Shown one piece after another: positions 28,738 through 36,822 of a stretch of DNA of 64,000 nucleotides. Both the position numbers and the translations under genes were made by a program. The notes beneath the pieces were generated by a model. The model worked only from the letters and a program-made list of their open reading frames with translations. It searched no databases and was not told the origin of the DNA. Location of the stretch: contig JBAXWR010000001.1 in assembly GCA_037128295.1 (NCBI GenBank), positions 1 through 64,000 on the forward strand, written 5' to 3'. This stretch comes from JAAFHB01 sp037128295 (lineage in GTDB: Bacteria; Bacteroidota; Bacteroidia; Bacteroidales; Prolixibacteraceae). The first letter of the stretch is position 1, and each line of letters starts with the position of its first letter.

Positions 28738-30210
28738 TTATATACCTGGTGCCTTATAATTCCGGTTCTCATCATCAAGAACCAATATCCAGTCATTGCC
28801 TCGCCCCTTAGTTGGGGTTTGGAAAGTTTTCGAACCATTCCCGGAAAAATTCCCAATTGATTTGGCTTCTCCGTTGTGCGGATCGAACCACCATGCCCTG
28901 ATTGTATTTGCACCGATTTTATCCAATTGCACCGTTACGTCCCACCCTGTTGGAATATATACCATGGCATATCCCTTCCCACGGGTTGCAACAACATAAT
29001 CCGTTTCGGGATAATAGGCAGAAGTGATCAATGACTGGTCGGGCACACGTGACAAAAATGGACGGGACTCCATTAACCGGCGTGCGTGAACAAGGTCTCC
29101 AGCACCGGGAAGATCAAGCACATCGTACCAGTTGTGGCGTGCCAGGCCAACAGGTTCGTGTTCGGGTGTCAACATTTGCCAGATAGGGTGGCATCCGTAA
29201 GTATGGCCAAAACCTCCCGAAAAGAGATCCCAATACATAGCCTGACGAACATCTGCATCGTCAAACCAACCCAGAATTTCAGGTTTCCAACCAACAGGGT
29301 GATCTTCGTAGCGCGGCTCACCATCAAAACATGGTTTGACAGGTTGTAAATCATAATCATGGGCAATAATCCTTTTATAGATCGCAAAACTTCGTTGTCC
29401 ATGCCCTGTCTGGCACATGTTGAAATCGAGCCATTCGCTTTGCTGAAACCATTCCGAGGAACTGCGTTCTCCACAGGGATGAAAAGTCATCAGGTGGCGC
29501 TGATCGACAGATTTTATCCCATTGCCAATTGCTTCCCAAATCTCTTTGTTCTTACCTCCACCGTCGCGGTCTCCACCGTTGATCCAGATGATATTTGGAA
29601 ATGATTTATACCGGTTGCCAATCCATTTCCCATACTGAAAAGCATTGTCCTTATTGAAAATTTCAGGCCCTTTTCCCCATTGTTTATCCACTTTATCGCC
29701 CCATGTTGGAAGAAGTCCGATAAAAATTCCCTTTTCTTCTGCTTTTTTGATCACCCAATCAACATGGGCAAAATAAACCTCGTTTGGTTTTAAAGGATCG
29801 TTATCGATCAAAGGATGGTTACCTTCGGCATTGGGCGTATTCAGGCCATCAAGTTCGGCTAGTGCAACTGCCTGGATCACTGTAAATCCCTTGGCTCTTC
29901 GGTTTTCGAGGTACTTTTCGGTATCCGCCTTAGTTAAGCGGTGAAATAATTCCCATCCTGTATCGCCTAAATAAAAAAACGGCGTACCATCGGCAAAAAC
30001 AAGAAACCGCTTATTTTCTGAAACCTTCAGATTGCCATGCTTGAAATCCACAGAAGTACCTTTCCAATAATTTTCTTCACCTCCAGATTTAAAAGTTGAA
30101 ATAAATAGAAATAGGGAAATAAATTGAGAAATAGAAATAAGATGAAATATGGAAATAGATGGAAACAAGGAAATAAATAGAAATTTGGAAATAAGTTGAA
30201 ATGGTTTCAT
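28738..30210 (-). CDS. GH140-like / apiosidase-like (DUF4038) glycoside hydrolase
   Basis: A 490-aa secreted protein. After a repetitive hydrophobic N terminus (residues 1-40), the domain begins L-K-V-S-E-N-K-R-F-L-V, F-F-Y-L-G-D-T-G-W-E-L-F, the start of DUF4038/apiosidase-like TIM barrels. W-I-N-G-G-D-R-D and E-P-R-Y-E hold likely catalytic acids. The C-terminal about 90 residues form the collagen-binding-like beta domain usual for these enzymes. GH140 members cleave apiose from pectin side chains, but the substrate here is open. Confidence 0.75.
   Translation of the reverse strand: MKPFQLISKFLFISLFPSISIFHLISISQFISLFLFISTFKSGGEENYWKGTSVDFKHGNLKVSENKRFLVFADGTPFFYLGDTGWELFHRLTKADTEKYLENRRAKGFTVIQAVALAELDGLNTPNAEGNHPLIDNDPLKPNEVYFAHVDWVIKKAEEKGIFIGLLPTWGDKVDKQWGKGPEIFNKDNAFQYGKWIGNRYKSFPNIIWINGGDRDGGGKNKEIWEAIGNGIKSVDQRHLMTFHPCGERSSSEWFQQSEWLDFNMCQTGHGQRSFAIYKRIIAHDYDLQPVKPCFDGEPRYEDHPVGWKPEILGWFDDADVRQAMYWDLFSGGFGHTYGCHPIWQMLTPEHEPVGLARHNWYDVLDLPGAGDLVHARRLMESRPFLSRVPDQSLITSAYYPETDYVVATRGKGYAMVYIPTGWDVTVQLDKIGANTIRAWWFDPHNGEAKSIGNFSGNGSKTFQTPTKGRGNDWILVLDDENRNYKAPGI
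30098..30207. repeat. 18-bp tandem repeat encoding the signal segment of the GH140-like gene
   Basis: About six degenerate 18-bp units, read on the minus strand, encode hexapeptides of the pattern F-x-x-I-S-x, making a hydrophobic stretch from residue 4 to about 40. Plus-strand units vary around AAATaGGGAAATAAaTtG. It behaves like an in-frame variable-number repeat. Confidence 0.65.
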
Positions 30211-30229
30211 TAAATTGTATGTTAATCAA

Positions 30230-30916
30230 TTAGAGAAATTCAAGTTCTTTAAGGTCAGCTATCACGATATCGGCACCGGAATCCCAAAGGATGCGATCAG
30301 CGAGGATACCAGTGTTGACCGCGACTGTGTAAATCCCAGCGGCTTTGGCCGATTGTATGCCCAAAGGTGCATTTTCGATCACGACAACTTCATCAGCTTT
30401 TAGGCCAGATTTTGCCAGGGCTGTGAGGTATGGCTCAGGATGTGGTTTGCCATGCGTGACATCCCGTCCTGAAACGATCCGATCGCGGGAAATCAATCCA
30501 TCAAAATCAAGGAGCAAAGCATCCAAAAATTTGTCCTGTGAGGATCCTGTCACAACCCAAATTGCAAATCCTTGTATTTTAAGACTTTCCATTAATGATT
30601 TTGCACTTTTGAATGGCAACGCATCAGGGTAGTCTGCGATTATTTCTGTCTTTTTGGAATAAATCTGATCGATCTCCACATCCGTAGCATTCCTGTTTTC
30701 ATTTTCCTGAAACACGAGGTTAATCGTTGAGGATGCCGTACGACCTTCGTTGTGATAAACCATTTCCTGAGGAAAATCGATCCCAAAATGATCGAATGCA
30801 CTGCTCCATGCTTTGGCATGGTAACCCATTGAATCATAGAGTACTCCGTCCATATCAAAGAAAACACCTTTTTTATCGTGGAAAGTCTTATTAGGGGAAA
30901 TGAACTGATCTGCCAT
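30230..30916 (-). CDS. HAD hydrolase, beta-phosphoglucomutase-like
   Basis: A 228-aa HAD-superfamily phosphatase/mutase. Catalytic D-M-D-G-V at 21-25 with the nucleophile Asp21, T-G-S-S as motif II (about residue 121), G-K-P-H-P-E-P-Y as motif III and V-I-E-N-A-P-L-G-I as motif IV. The cap between motifs I and II is the C1 type of beta-phosphoglucomutase-like proteins. It probably acts on a sugar phosphate. It precedes GH140 on the same strand with a 19-bp gap. Confidence 0.87.
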   Translation of the reverse strand: MADQFISPNKTFHDKKGVFFDMDGVLYDSMGYHAKAWSSAFDHFGIDFPQEMVYHNEGRTASSTINLVFQENENRNATDVEIDQIYSKKTEIIADYPDALPFKSAKSLMESLKIQGFAIWVVTGSSQDKFLDALLLDFDGLISRDRIVSGRDVTHGKPHPEPYLTALAKSGLKADEVVVIENAPLGIQSAKAAGIYTVAVNTGILADRILWDSGADIVIADLKELEFL

Positions 30917-31089
30917 ATTTTTAAAGTATATGTTCCTATTTATTCCGCAAAGTTCTAAAAATATTTATCAATCGGCAGCTCAAGCATTATCAAAAGATAT
31001 AAGTTTAATCAGGTAATATAACAGGATTAGGCATAACCAGATTAAAATTAATATTTTATTCAAGTCTATTAGGATCTCGTAAAAATTAT

Positions 31090-31097
31090 TAGTTTTG
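31090..31097 (+). promoter_or_regulatory. -7 promoter box for lasso precursor A1
   Basis: TAGTTTTG matches TAnnTTTG, 42 bp before the A1 start. The same box at nearly the same distance occurs before A2 and A3. No clear -33 TTTG was found. The 223-bp stretch from 30917 otherwise shows no gene. Confidence 0.55.
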
Positions 31098-31139
31098 CCC
31101 TATTATAATCGTTATTATTAACCTTTAACAACGCATATT

Positions 31140-31262
31140 ATGGATAACGAAACTTCAAAGAAAGCAACTTGGCAAAAGCCTGAAATGATTGATCTTGACA
31201 TTGAGCTTACTGATAAGATTTATTCTAATGCTGAAGATGGCCCAAATTGGGGACCATACTAG
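31140..31262 (+). CDS. Lasso peptide precursor A1
   Basis: A 40-aa peptide too short for ordinary gene calling. The leader holds W-Q-K-P-E at 11-15 and L-D-I-E-L-T at 19-24, matching the Y/W-x-x-P and L-D-V-x-x-T leader pattern bound by lasso B1 proteins. With the conserved Thr at -2, the core would start at Lys26: K-I-Y-S-N-A-E-D then G-P-N-W-G-P-Y, 15 residues. Asp8 (or Glu7) is the likely ring acceptor. It has its own promoter box and terminator and is followed by kinase, sulfotransferase, B1, B2 and C genes. Lys at core position 1 is uncommon; Gly or Ala is more usual. Core boundaries are inference. Confidence 0.8.
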   Translation: MDNETSKKATWQKPEMIDLDIELTDKIYSNAEDGPNWGPY

Positions 31263-31294
31263 TAAGAACTTTAAGTTTGCTAAAGTTAACACCG

Positions 31295-31320
31295 ATCCCT
31301 CTTAATAGGAGGGATTTTTT
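31295..31320 (+). terminator. Terminator/attenuator after precursor A1
   Basis: Stem ATCCCTC / GAGGGAT with 7-nt loop followed by a run of T. It lies between the precursor and the modification genes, so the short precursor mRNA should be more abundant than the enzyme mRNA. Confidence 0.8.
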
Positions 31321-31363
31321 CAAAATATGAATATTCATTTTCTTATAAAGCCAAAAATGCCAT

Positions 31364-32194
31364 ATGGTCATTGATTTTCCGGTCCCAAACGTCTCAATTT
31401 ATTATAATCAACCTATTTCAAAGCTAGATAACCCCCTTTTGGATTATCCGGCTTTTCAGGTCAAGGGAAACGAATTATTTATGGATGTTAACCGGATTGC
31501 ACGGTATTTGGTTCGGAATGGGAATGAAATATTCATTGACCAACACCCCGAGGCAGACCGTGCTTCTGTTTACCTGTTTCTTGCGGGTTCGGCTTTTGGA
31601 GCCTTGCTTCACCAACGGAATATGCTCCCACTTCACGGCAGTTCTTTTGTTTACAATGGGAAGGGAGTTGTCATTTGTGGGGCAAGCGGGGCAGGTAAAT
31701 CGTCTGTGGTGGCTTCGTTCTGCCAGAATGGTGGCATTTTTATTAATGACGACATTACTCCCTTAAATATCACGGATAACGAAACGACGATTGTTCCCAT
31801 AAGAACAAGGCTGAAATTATGGGACGACACCCTCGAAAAGTTAAACCTAACGGACATGGACCTGGAAAAAATCAGGCCTACAATAGAAAAGTTTTACCTG
31901 CCGCTGAGCGGGGTTTATAATGAGGAAAAACGGTTCGATCAGCTTTATATTCTTTCCACACACAATAAAGAGGAGTTTATTGTAAAAGAGCTTAGTGGTG
32001 TTGAAAAATACAATGCGATCAGGTATCAAATCTATAGGAAAATTTACCTCAAAGGGATGCCTGAAACCGAGAAAACCTATTTCAGACAACTTTTGAAACT
32101 GTCAACTCAAGTATCAGTAAAACAAATAGTTAGACCGAATATATGTGATGTTCGTGATACAATGGCGAAAATCAGAAAAGAGATTGGTGAATGA
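31364..32194 (+). CDS. HPr-kinase-like lasso-peptide tailoring kinase, copy 1
   Basis: A 276-aa protein with the C-terminal P-loop fold of HPr kinase/phosphorylase. L-H-G-S-S at 90-94, Walker A G-A-S-G-A-G-K-S-S at 106-114 and N-D-D-I at 128-131 are visible. It lacks the normal N-terminal HprK domain. Related proteins in Firmicutes lasso clusters (paeninodin type) phosphorylate the C-terminal Ser of the precursor. Here A2 ends in Ser, but A1 ends in Tyr, so the target is open. The stop overlaps the sulfotransferase start by 4 bp (ATGA). Copy 2 at 41245 is the same length and highly similar. Confidence 0.85.
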   Translation: MVIDFPVPNVSIYYNQPISKLDNPLLDYPAFQVKGNELFMDVNRIARYLVRNGNEIFIDQHPEADRASVYLFLAGSAFGALLHQRNMLPLHGSSFVYNGKGVVICGASGAGKSSVVASFCQNGGIFINDDITPLNITDNETTIVPIRTRLKLWDDTLEKLNLTDMDLEKIRPTIEKFYLPLSGVYNEEKRFDQLYILSTHNKEEFIVKELSGVEKYNAIRYQIYRKIYLKGMPETEKTYFRQLLKLSTQVSVKQIVRPNICDVRDTMAKIRKEIGE

Positions 32195-33042
32195 AAAATT
32201 TTGTCTGGTTGGTTTCCTATCCAAAATCGGGAAATACCTGGTTTCGGATATTTTTATCCAATTATTTGAACAACAGGTCAATACCAGCAACTCTTGAAGA
32301 GATCGAATCGACACCTATTGCCGGGAACGCTACCCTGTTTGAAGAGCTGACAGGTTTAAATCCATTCGAATTGACCCCGGAAGAGGTTGACTTCTATCGT
32401 CCGGAAATCTATAAGTTTGCTTCAAGGGAAATTGAAGGTATAAGTTACCGTAAAACCCACGATGCCTATACGTTCAATAGCAATGGTGAACCATTGTTTC
32501 CGGAAGATTGTACAAAAGCAGCAATCTATTTTATCCGTAATCCATTGGACGTATGTGTATCATATGCCAATCATAGTGCAAGTCAAGTCGAAAAAACGAT
32601 CAAATTATTGTTGAACGAAAAAGGATTTATTGCCGGAAAGAGGAACGGACAGTTGCGGCAAATGTTGTTGTCGTGGAAAGGCCATGTGGAGAGTTGGCAA
32701 AACCAAACTGCAATTCCCATCCATTTTGTGAGGTATGAAGATATGAAGCTTAGGCCTATTGAGATTTTTGGTACGGCTATCCGGTTTTTGGGATTGGAAT
32801 ATGACGAAGAACGGTTGATCAGGTCAATCGGGCACAGCGACTTCAAATTGCTTCAAAAAATGGAAGAAGAGACTGGTTTTAATGAGCGGTTGCAAAATTG
32901 CAAATCTTTTTTTTGGAAAGGTGAAATCGGTAATTATCGGAATTACTTGTCGGATAATGATATAGAAAGAATTGTTGATTACAATTCCGGTATTATGAAA
33001 AAATTTGGATATCTTAGTGCCGATAATAAACTTGAAATTTAA
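32191..33042 (+). CDS. Sulfotransferase in lasso cluster, copy 1
   Basis: A 283-aa PAPS-dependent sulfotransferase. The 5'-phosphosulfate loop Y-P-K-S-G-N-T-W-F-R is at 10-19, K-T-H-D at 88-91 carries the candidate catalytic His, and the 3'-phosphate motif I-R-N-P-L-D-V-C-V-S-Y is at 115-125. Further on, V-R-Y-E-D-M-K is typical of the fold. It starts inside the stop of the kinase (4-bp overlap) and is followed after 6 bp by the PqqD-like B1 gene. The likely acceptor is a Tyr or Ser in the core; Tyr3 and Ser4 are shared by A1 and A2 cores. Confidence 0.88.
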   Translation: MKNFVWLVSYPKSGNTWFRIFLSNYLNNRSIPATLEEIESTPIAGNATLFEELTGLNPFELTPEEVDFYRPEIYKFASREIEGISYRKTHDAYTFNSNGEPLFPEDCTKAAIYFIRNPLDVCVSYANHSASQVEKTIKLLLNEKGFIAGKRNGQLRQMLLSWKGHVESWQNQTAIPIHFVRYEDMKLRPIEIFGTAIRFLGLEYDEERLIRSIGHSDFKLLQKMEEETGFNERLQNCKSFFWKGEIGNYRNYLSDNDIERIVDYNSGIMKKFGYLSADNKLEI

Positions 33043-33048
33043 TAAGGA

Positions 33049-33312
33049 ATGGAAAAATATAACAGGAATAACGAAATACTTGATGGCAACCTTGATGGAA
33101 GCCTGGTGATGATGGACATTCAAAAGGGGAAATATTTTAGTTTGAACCCGGTTGGTAAAAGAATCTGGGAGCTTATTGAACAACCAAAAAGTTTCGATGA
33201 AATTACCGATTCGCTTCAGGCTGAATTCGAAGTAACCCCTGAGCAATGCCGGTCGGAAGTTATTGAGTTTCTGGCGAAGATGGAGAAGTCGGGAATCATT
33301 AAAAGAGAATAA
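33049..33312 (+). CDS. PqqD-like RiPP recognition protein (lasso B1), copy 1
   Basis: An 87-aa protein of the PqqD fold: L-V-M-M-D-I-Q-K-G-K-Y-F-S-L-N near 19-33 and I-W-E-L-I, then S-F-D-E-I-T-D and C-R-S-E-V-I-E-F-L. Such RREs bind the leader and deliver it to B2. Split B1/B2 genes are the usual state in Gram-positive and many Bacteroidota lasso clusters. It ends 1 bp before the B2 start. There is no PQQ pathway nearby. Confidence 0.9.
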   Translation: MEKYNRNNEILDGNLDGSLVMMDIQKGKYFSLNPVGKRIWELIEQPKSFDEITDSLQAEFEVTPEQCRSEVIEFLAKMEKSGIIKRE

Positions 33313-33313
33313 A

Positions 33314-33721
33314 TTGATCACCAAGTTTTTATTGCTTCCAATCGATGAAAAGCTGTTGTTCATCGAAGCAATTGTTCTTCTTTTTGTCTCAAAAATAATT
33401 GTCGGCTTTCCGTTCAGGCATTACATTAAATTGCTCCGTCCGGTGGGGGATCCACATAAAGACCCGGATTTGAGCCTTCTTATTAAAATAGGCAAATCGC
33501 TCCACAGGGCAAATAAGCTTGCTTTTTGGAAGAACATATGTCTTGTAAAATCGGTTGCTGCGCGATTTATGCTTTCGAGAAGGGGGATCCCCTCGGTTTT
33601 CACGCTTGGCCTGTTTTTCCACGATGGAATGAAACTTGGGGCGCATGCCTGGGTAAAATCGGGCGAAGTCATTGTCACACCAAGAGGGGACAGCAACTTT
33701 AAAGAAATTTTTACAATCTGA
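33314..33721 (+). CDS. Lasso leader peptidase B2 (transglutaminase-like), copy 1
   Basis: A 135-aa cysteine protease of the lasso B2 family. N-I-C-L-V-K-S puts the catalytic Cys at 76; G-A-H-A-W-V puts the His at 111; an Asp follows in the P-R-G-D segment. The start is taken as TTG at 33314, 1 bp after the B1 stop, because the same TTG start and 135-residue length occur in copy 2. It removes the leader, probably after the conserved T-x pair. It ends 5 bp before the cyclase gene. Confidence 0.9.
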   Translation: MITKFLLLPIDEKLLFIEAIVLLFVSKIIVGFPFRHYIKLLRPVGDPHKDPDLSLLIKIGKSLHRANKLAFWKNICLVKSVAARFMLSRRGIPSVFTLGLFFHDGMKLGAHAWVKSGEVIVTPRGDSNFKEIFTI

Positions 33722-33726
33722 ACCCG

Positions 33727-35544
33727 ATGAGTTACATTTTTGGCATTGTCGATTTCGATGGGGGAAAAATAAAAGAAGAAGATCTACTGTTACTTAACGG
33801 GGCGGTTAAGGGAGAACATTTTGTTACACAAACTGAAATTGGGGATCACTATGCGTTGGGATTTAGCCACTTACCTTATAGGGATCCCAGATGCTCCATT
33901 TATCACCATCAGCACCTTGTTTTGTTGGCCGACCTTCGCATCTATAATCTTGATAACCTTAAAGCTCATTTCGATTTCATTAACGAATACGATGCATTTG
34001 CCAAAGCATTTTTAAAATGGGGAATCTATTGTGCAGATTATATCAATGGAGAGTTTGCCTTTGTGATCGTAGACCAGAAAAACAATGAAGTGCATCTGAT
34101 CCGTGACCATATTGGAGTAAGGCCATTGACCTATTGTTATTTGGCAAATCGCCTTATTTTTTCGTCACATGAATATGGGATTGCAAAATCGGGCCTCTTT
34201 CCTGTCAGATTGTCGGAGTCCAGGCTAATAAAGAGTTTTTTCAGGCTCACAACTACCTATTCGCAAACAGCTTTTGAACAGATCTTCAAAGTTATACCAG
34301 GTCATGTTGTAACCATCTCATTGGATGGGGTTAAAAATAGGGTTTATTGGCATCCTGATAAAATAAAAACAAATAAAAGAATCTCTTTCAGCGAAGCTGC
34401 GGATCATTTGCGCCAACTTTTGATCAATGCAACCTTGGCACGACTTGAACCCGGAAAGACTGGTGTTCATGTAAGCGGTGGACTTGATTCAACAGGAATA
34501 GCTTGTATATTAGCTGATTACATTGATGACAAAAATCGGTTGATTGGGTATTCGTGGACTCCTGAGGAATTGAACGATGCGGGGGATGACAAGAACGAAA
34601 AAGATTTTATCGAGGAATTTTCAAATGCAAAAGGGGTTTCCGTTCGGTATCTAACACTTGATAAAAGCGAATTTGCCAGGGATGCCACAGAACCTGAATT
34701 TGAGATCATGTACATGGAGTATCCCACGATACGTATGGCTGGAAAGGATGAGGTTACGACGCTCTTCAGTGGTTGGGGCGGTGATGAATTCCTGTCATTG
34801 AGTACGCGGGGTTCATTCAACCATTTTGCCTTCACTTTTAAACCGGGTTGGCTCCTAAAGTTTTTGCGAGAACGTGGTATCCGGTCGACCATTTTTGCGA
34901 TACGGACTGAAATACTTCCATTACTTGTTCCATTTGGGCTTCTTCCTTCTTTCCGGGGAATGGAATGGTCCAATCTCAAGTTTTTTAAATCTTCATTTAT
35001 TAGAAAGCATTGGAAAATAATATTTTTCCATAGTCGCGATAATATTTATGGTTATGGAAGCCGTAAGGGGTTTATTTTAAATTTGTTGAAGAATTACCAT
35101 ATCCCCACCAGGATGGATACGTGGAGCTTTTATGCCGAAAAATTCGGTTTTGAATATAAATATCCCCTTCTCGACAAAGAGGTTCTCGATTTTTGGTTCA
35201 GTTTACCAGTTAGGTTTACTTACGAAAACCTCGATGCAAGGTTGTTTTACCGCGAAGTAATGAAAGGAATCCTTACCGAATCGGTCCGGATCAGAAAGGA
35301 TAAAAGTGAAACACTAAGGATACAGTATTCAAGGCAAAAAATGGCTGAAGGAAAGGAATACCTTGGAACACTTTTTAATCTGATTCCAGAGAAGCAACAT
35401 CTTCACTTTTTCGATCTGAAAGCCTATCAGAAATTGTTTGAAAGTGATCTTCCCCATAAAGGTATAACCACTTGGCTTCAATTCGAGTTACGGTGTTTTT
35501 ACCTGCGCAATGTTGAGATGGTTAAAAAATACATTACCAGATGA
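33727..35544 (+). CDS. Lasso macrolactam synthetase C1 (Asn-synthetase-like), intact
   Basis: A 605-aa protein of the lasso cyclase family. The N-terminal Ntn-like domain starts M-S-Y and has no catalytic Cys2, as expected for lasso cyclases. The pyrophosphatase loop S-G-G-L-D-S-T is at 250-256. It activates the Asp/Glu side chain as an AMP ester and joins it to the core N terminus. It is the only intact cyclase of three copies in this locus; the second is frameshifted and the third has lost its middle. A primary asparagine synthetase is unlikely because of the cluster context and absent Cys2. Its end overlaps the next, scarred gene by 4 bp (ATGA). Confidence 0.92.
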   Translation: MSYIFGIVDFDGGKIKEEDLLLLNGAVKGEHFVTQTEIGDHYALGFSHLPYRDPRCSIYHHQHLVLLADLRIYNLDNLKAHFDFINEYDAFAKAFLKWGIYCADYINGEFAFVIVDQKNNEVHLIRDHIGVRPLTYCYLANRLIFSSHEYGIAKSGLFPVRLSESRLIKSFFRLTTTYSQTAFEQIFKVIPGHVVTISLDGVKNRVYWHPDKIKTNKRISFSEAADHLRQLLINATLARLEPGKTGVHVSGGLDSTGIACILADYIDDKNRLIGYSWTPEELNDAGDDKNEKDFIEEFSNAKGVSVRYLTLDKSEFARDATEPEFEIMYMEYPTIRMAGKDEVTTLFSGWGGDEFLSLSTRGSFNHFAFTFKPGWLLKFLRERGIRSTIFAIRTEILPLLVPFGLLPSFRGMEWSNLKFFKSSFIRKHWKIIFFHSRDNIYGYGSRKGFILNLLKNYHIPTRMDTWSFYAEKFGFEYKYPLLDKEVLDFWFSLPVRFTYENLDARLFYREVMKGILTESVRIRKDKSETLRIQYSRQKMAEGKEYLGTLFNLIPEKQHLHFFDLKAYQKLFESDLPHKGITTWLQFELRCFYLRNVEMVKKYITR

Positions 35545-35744
35545 CGAGAAAAGAGCGGATATTTCAGATCAAAGACAAGGTTTTTATATTAATTAAGACT
35601 TGGGTTTTTCAAATATGTCAAGCGCATTTCTTTTTTCATCCTCGAACAAAAATGTGGTTTAAATCAATTGGAGATGTTCGGTATAATTCTGAAAAACCCT
35701 TGTTTCCGTTTGGTTTTGGATTATCGTATAAAACAGCACAATAG
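35541..35744 (+). pseudogene. Deletion scar: ABC exporter start joined to nucleotidyltransferase and GH3-like end
   Basis: A 67-codon chimeric frame. The first residues M-T-R-K-E-R-I-F-Q match the start of the exporter at 43770. Then A-H-F-F-F-H-P-R-T-K-M-W-F matches the middle of the nucleotidyltransferase at about residue 130 (A-R-H-I-S-F-F-H-P). The end, K-P-L-F-P-F-G-F-G-L-S-Y, resembles the C terminus of a GH3 beta-glucosidase. So exporter and nucleotidyltransferase have been deleted from this copy. The GH3 part is a looser match. It is unlikely to be functional. Confidence 0.75.
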
Positions 35745-35809
35745 ACCAGCCCTCAATTAATTTGGAAATATTAATTTTAACCGATTTTTCAAAGCTAATT
35801 TTGCTATTC

Positions 35810-36466
35810 ATGTTAAAAAAGCATTTTACCAATATTGCAGCACAAGTTCAGGAACCTATCACAAAAGGTAAACAGTTGTTATCAAAAGAATCTTTTTTGG
35901 TTAGCCGTCACGATAAAGAGAAACTAAACGGGCATAAAGCTATTGTACTCTGGTTCACAGGTTTTTCCGGGTCCGGGAAATCGACAATTGCACGAAAGCT
36001 CGAAAAGCGGTTGTTCGATGCCGGAATAAGGACGGCTATTCTCGATGGCGATAATACCCGTATGACAATCAACCATGACCTTGATTTTTCAGCTGCCGGA
36101 CGACATGAAAATATTAGGAGGGTTGCAGAAATGGCCAAACTGCTTAACGATGCAGGTGTGATTGTGATCACCTCTTTTATTTCACCATTCGAAAGCGACA
36201 GGGAAATGGCACGCAACATTATTGGAAGTGATTGTTTTAAAGAAATATTTATTGACACAACTCTCGAAATTTGCATCGAACGGGATACCAAAGGGTTGTA
36301 TAAAAAGGCGTTAAACGGTGATTTGAAGGATTTCACCGGGATTAGCAGCCCATATCAGGTTCCACAAAATCCGGATCTCATTGTACCTACCTCCCATAAT
36401 ATTCCGGAAGAGTCGGTTTCGCAAATATTCGAATGGTTTTCAAAAACTGGAATATTTGAATTATAG
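35810..36466 (+). CDS. cysC: Adenylylsulfate (APS) kinase, lasso-cluster copy, intact
   Basis: A 218-aa APS kinase. Walker A G-F-S-G-S-G-K-S-T at 51-59, D-G-D-N-T-R, the R-x-x-N-I-R-R loop, F-I-S-P-F and R-D-x-K-G-L-Y-K-K-A are all in place. It makes PAPS, the donor for the sulfotransferases of this locus. The Met at 35810 was chosen because the upstream codons in frame have no family match. No ATP sulfurylase is in view. A broken second copy lies at 46634. It is separated by about 65 bp from the scarred gene. Confidence 0.92.
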   Translation: MLKKHFTNIAAQVQEPITKGKQLLSKESFLVSRHDKEKLNGHKAIVLWFTGFSGSGKSTIARKLEKRLFDAGIRTAILDGDNTRMTINHDLDFSAAGRHENIRRVAEMAKLLNDAGVIVITSFISPFESDREMARNIIGSDCFKEIFIDTTLEICIERDTKGLYKKALNGDLKDFTGISSPYQVPQNPDLIVPTSHNIPEESVSQIFEWFSKTGIFEL

Positions 36467-36618
36467 CAATGAATAGATTGGTTTTACCCCAAATTTCAAT
36501 TAAATTTACCGTTAGGCCGGGGATGAAAAGATTTACGGTTGTAGGTACGTTTGCATAATATTATATTTCAAAAAATATTAATATCCTTATAATGTGATAT
36601 ATATGCGTTTGGAAACAA

Positions 36619-36741
36619 TGACCTCGGCGAGGTCACATGTTTATAGAAAAAAACGTTGGCATACCATGTGCGACTCCGGCCGGAGTCACACGTATCGTTC
36701 ATTGGCTCAATTTCTATAAACATACAAATCCTCTGGATTTG
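36619..36741. repeat. Symmetric hairpin element with ATGTTTATAGAAA inverted repeats
   Basis: Within the 356-bp gap 36467-36822: hairpin TGACCTCG-G-CGAGGTCA (36619-36635), then ATGTTTATAGAAA (36637-36649), a central 16-bp perfect palindrome GACTCCGGCCGGAGTC (36672-36687), the exact inverse TTTCTATAAACAT (36711-36723), and hairpin CAAATCC-TCT-GGATTTG (36725-36741). Hairpin plus short conserved tail in inverted pairs resembles REP/BIME-type mobile repeats. The rest of the gap (36467-36600) holds nothing I can assign. Confidence 0.75.
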
Positions 36742-36822
36742 AAAGATGAAATAATTTGGGAATTTATAAGCGTTAAATAGAAGCCGCAAAAACACAGAAT
36801 AAAATCCTATTACATTTGTATC

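Noticed and set aside
11783..30210. Firm assignment as a rhamnogalacturonan-II utilisation locus
   Set aside because: GH106-like and GH140-like genes fit pectin side chains, but there are too few RG-II enzymes and the isomerase sugar cannot be read.
31364..32194. HPr kinase/phosphorylase of carbon regulation
   Set aside because: The N-terminal HprK domain is absent and the gene is duplicated inside a RiPP cluster next to a sulfotransferase.
33049..33312. PqqD of pyrroloquinoline quinone synthesis
   Set aside because: No pqqA, B, C or E nearby; the next gene is a lasso B2 protease.
33727..35544. Primary-metabolism asparagine synthetase AsnB
   Set aside because: No catalytic Cys2 for glutamine use, and it sits with B1, B2 and a precursor gene.
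36619..36741. CRISPR array or att site
   Set aside because: The structure is a single symmetric set of palindromes, without regular repeats and spacers or an adjacent integrase.
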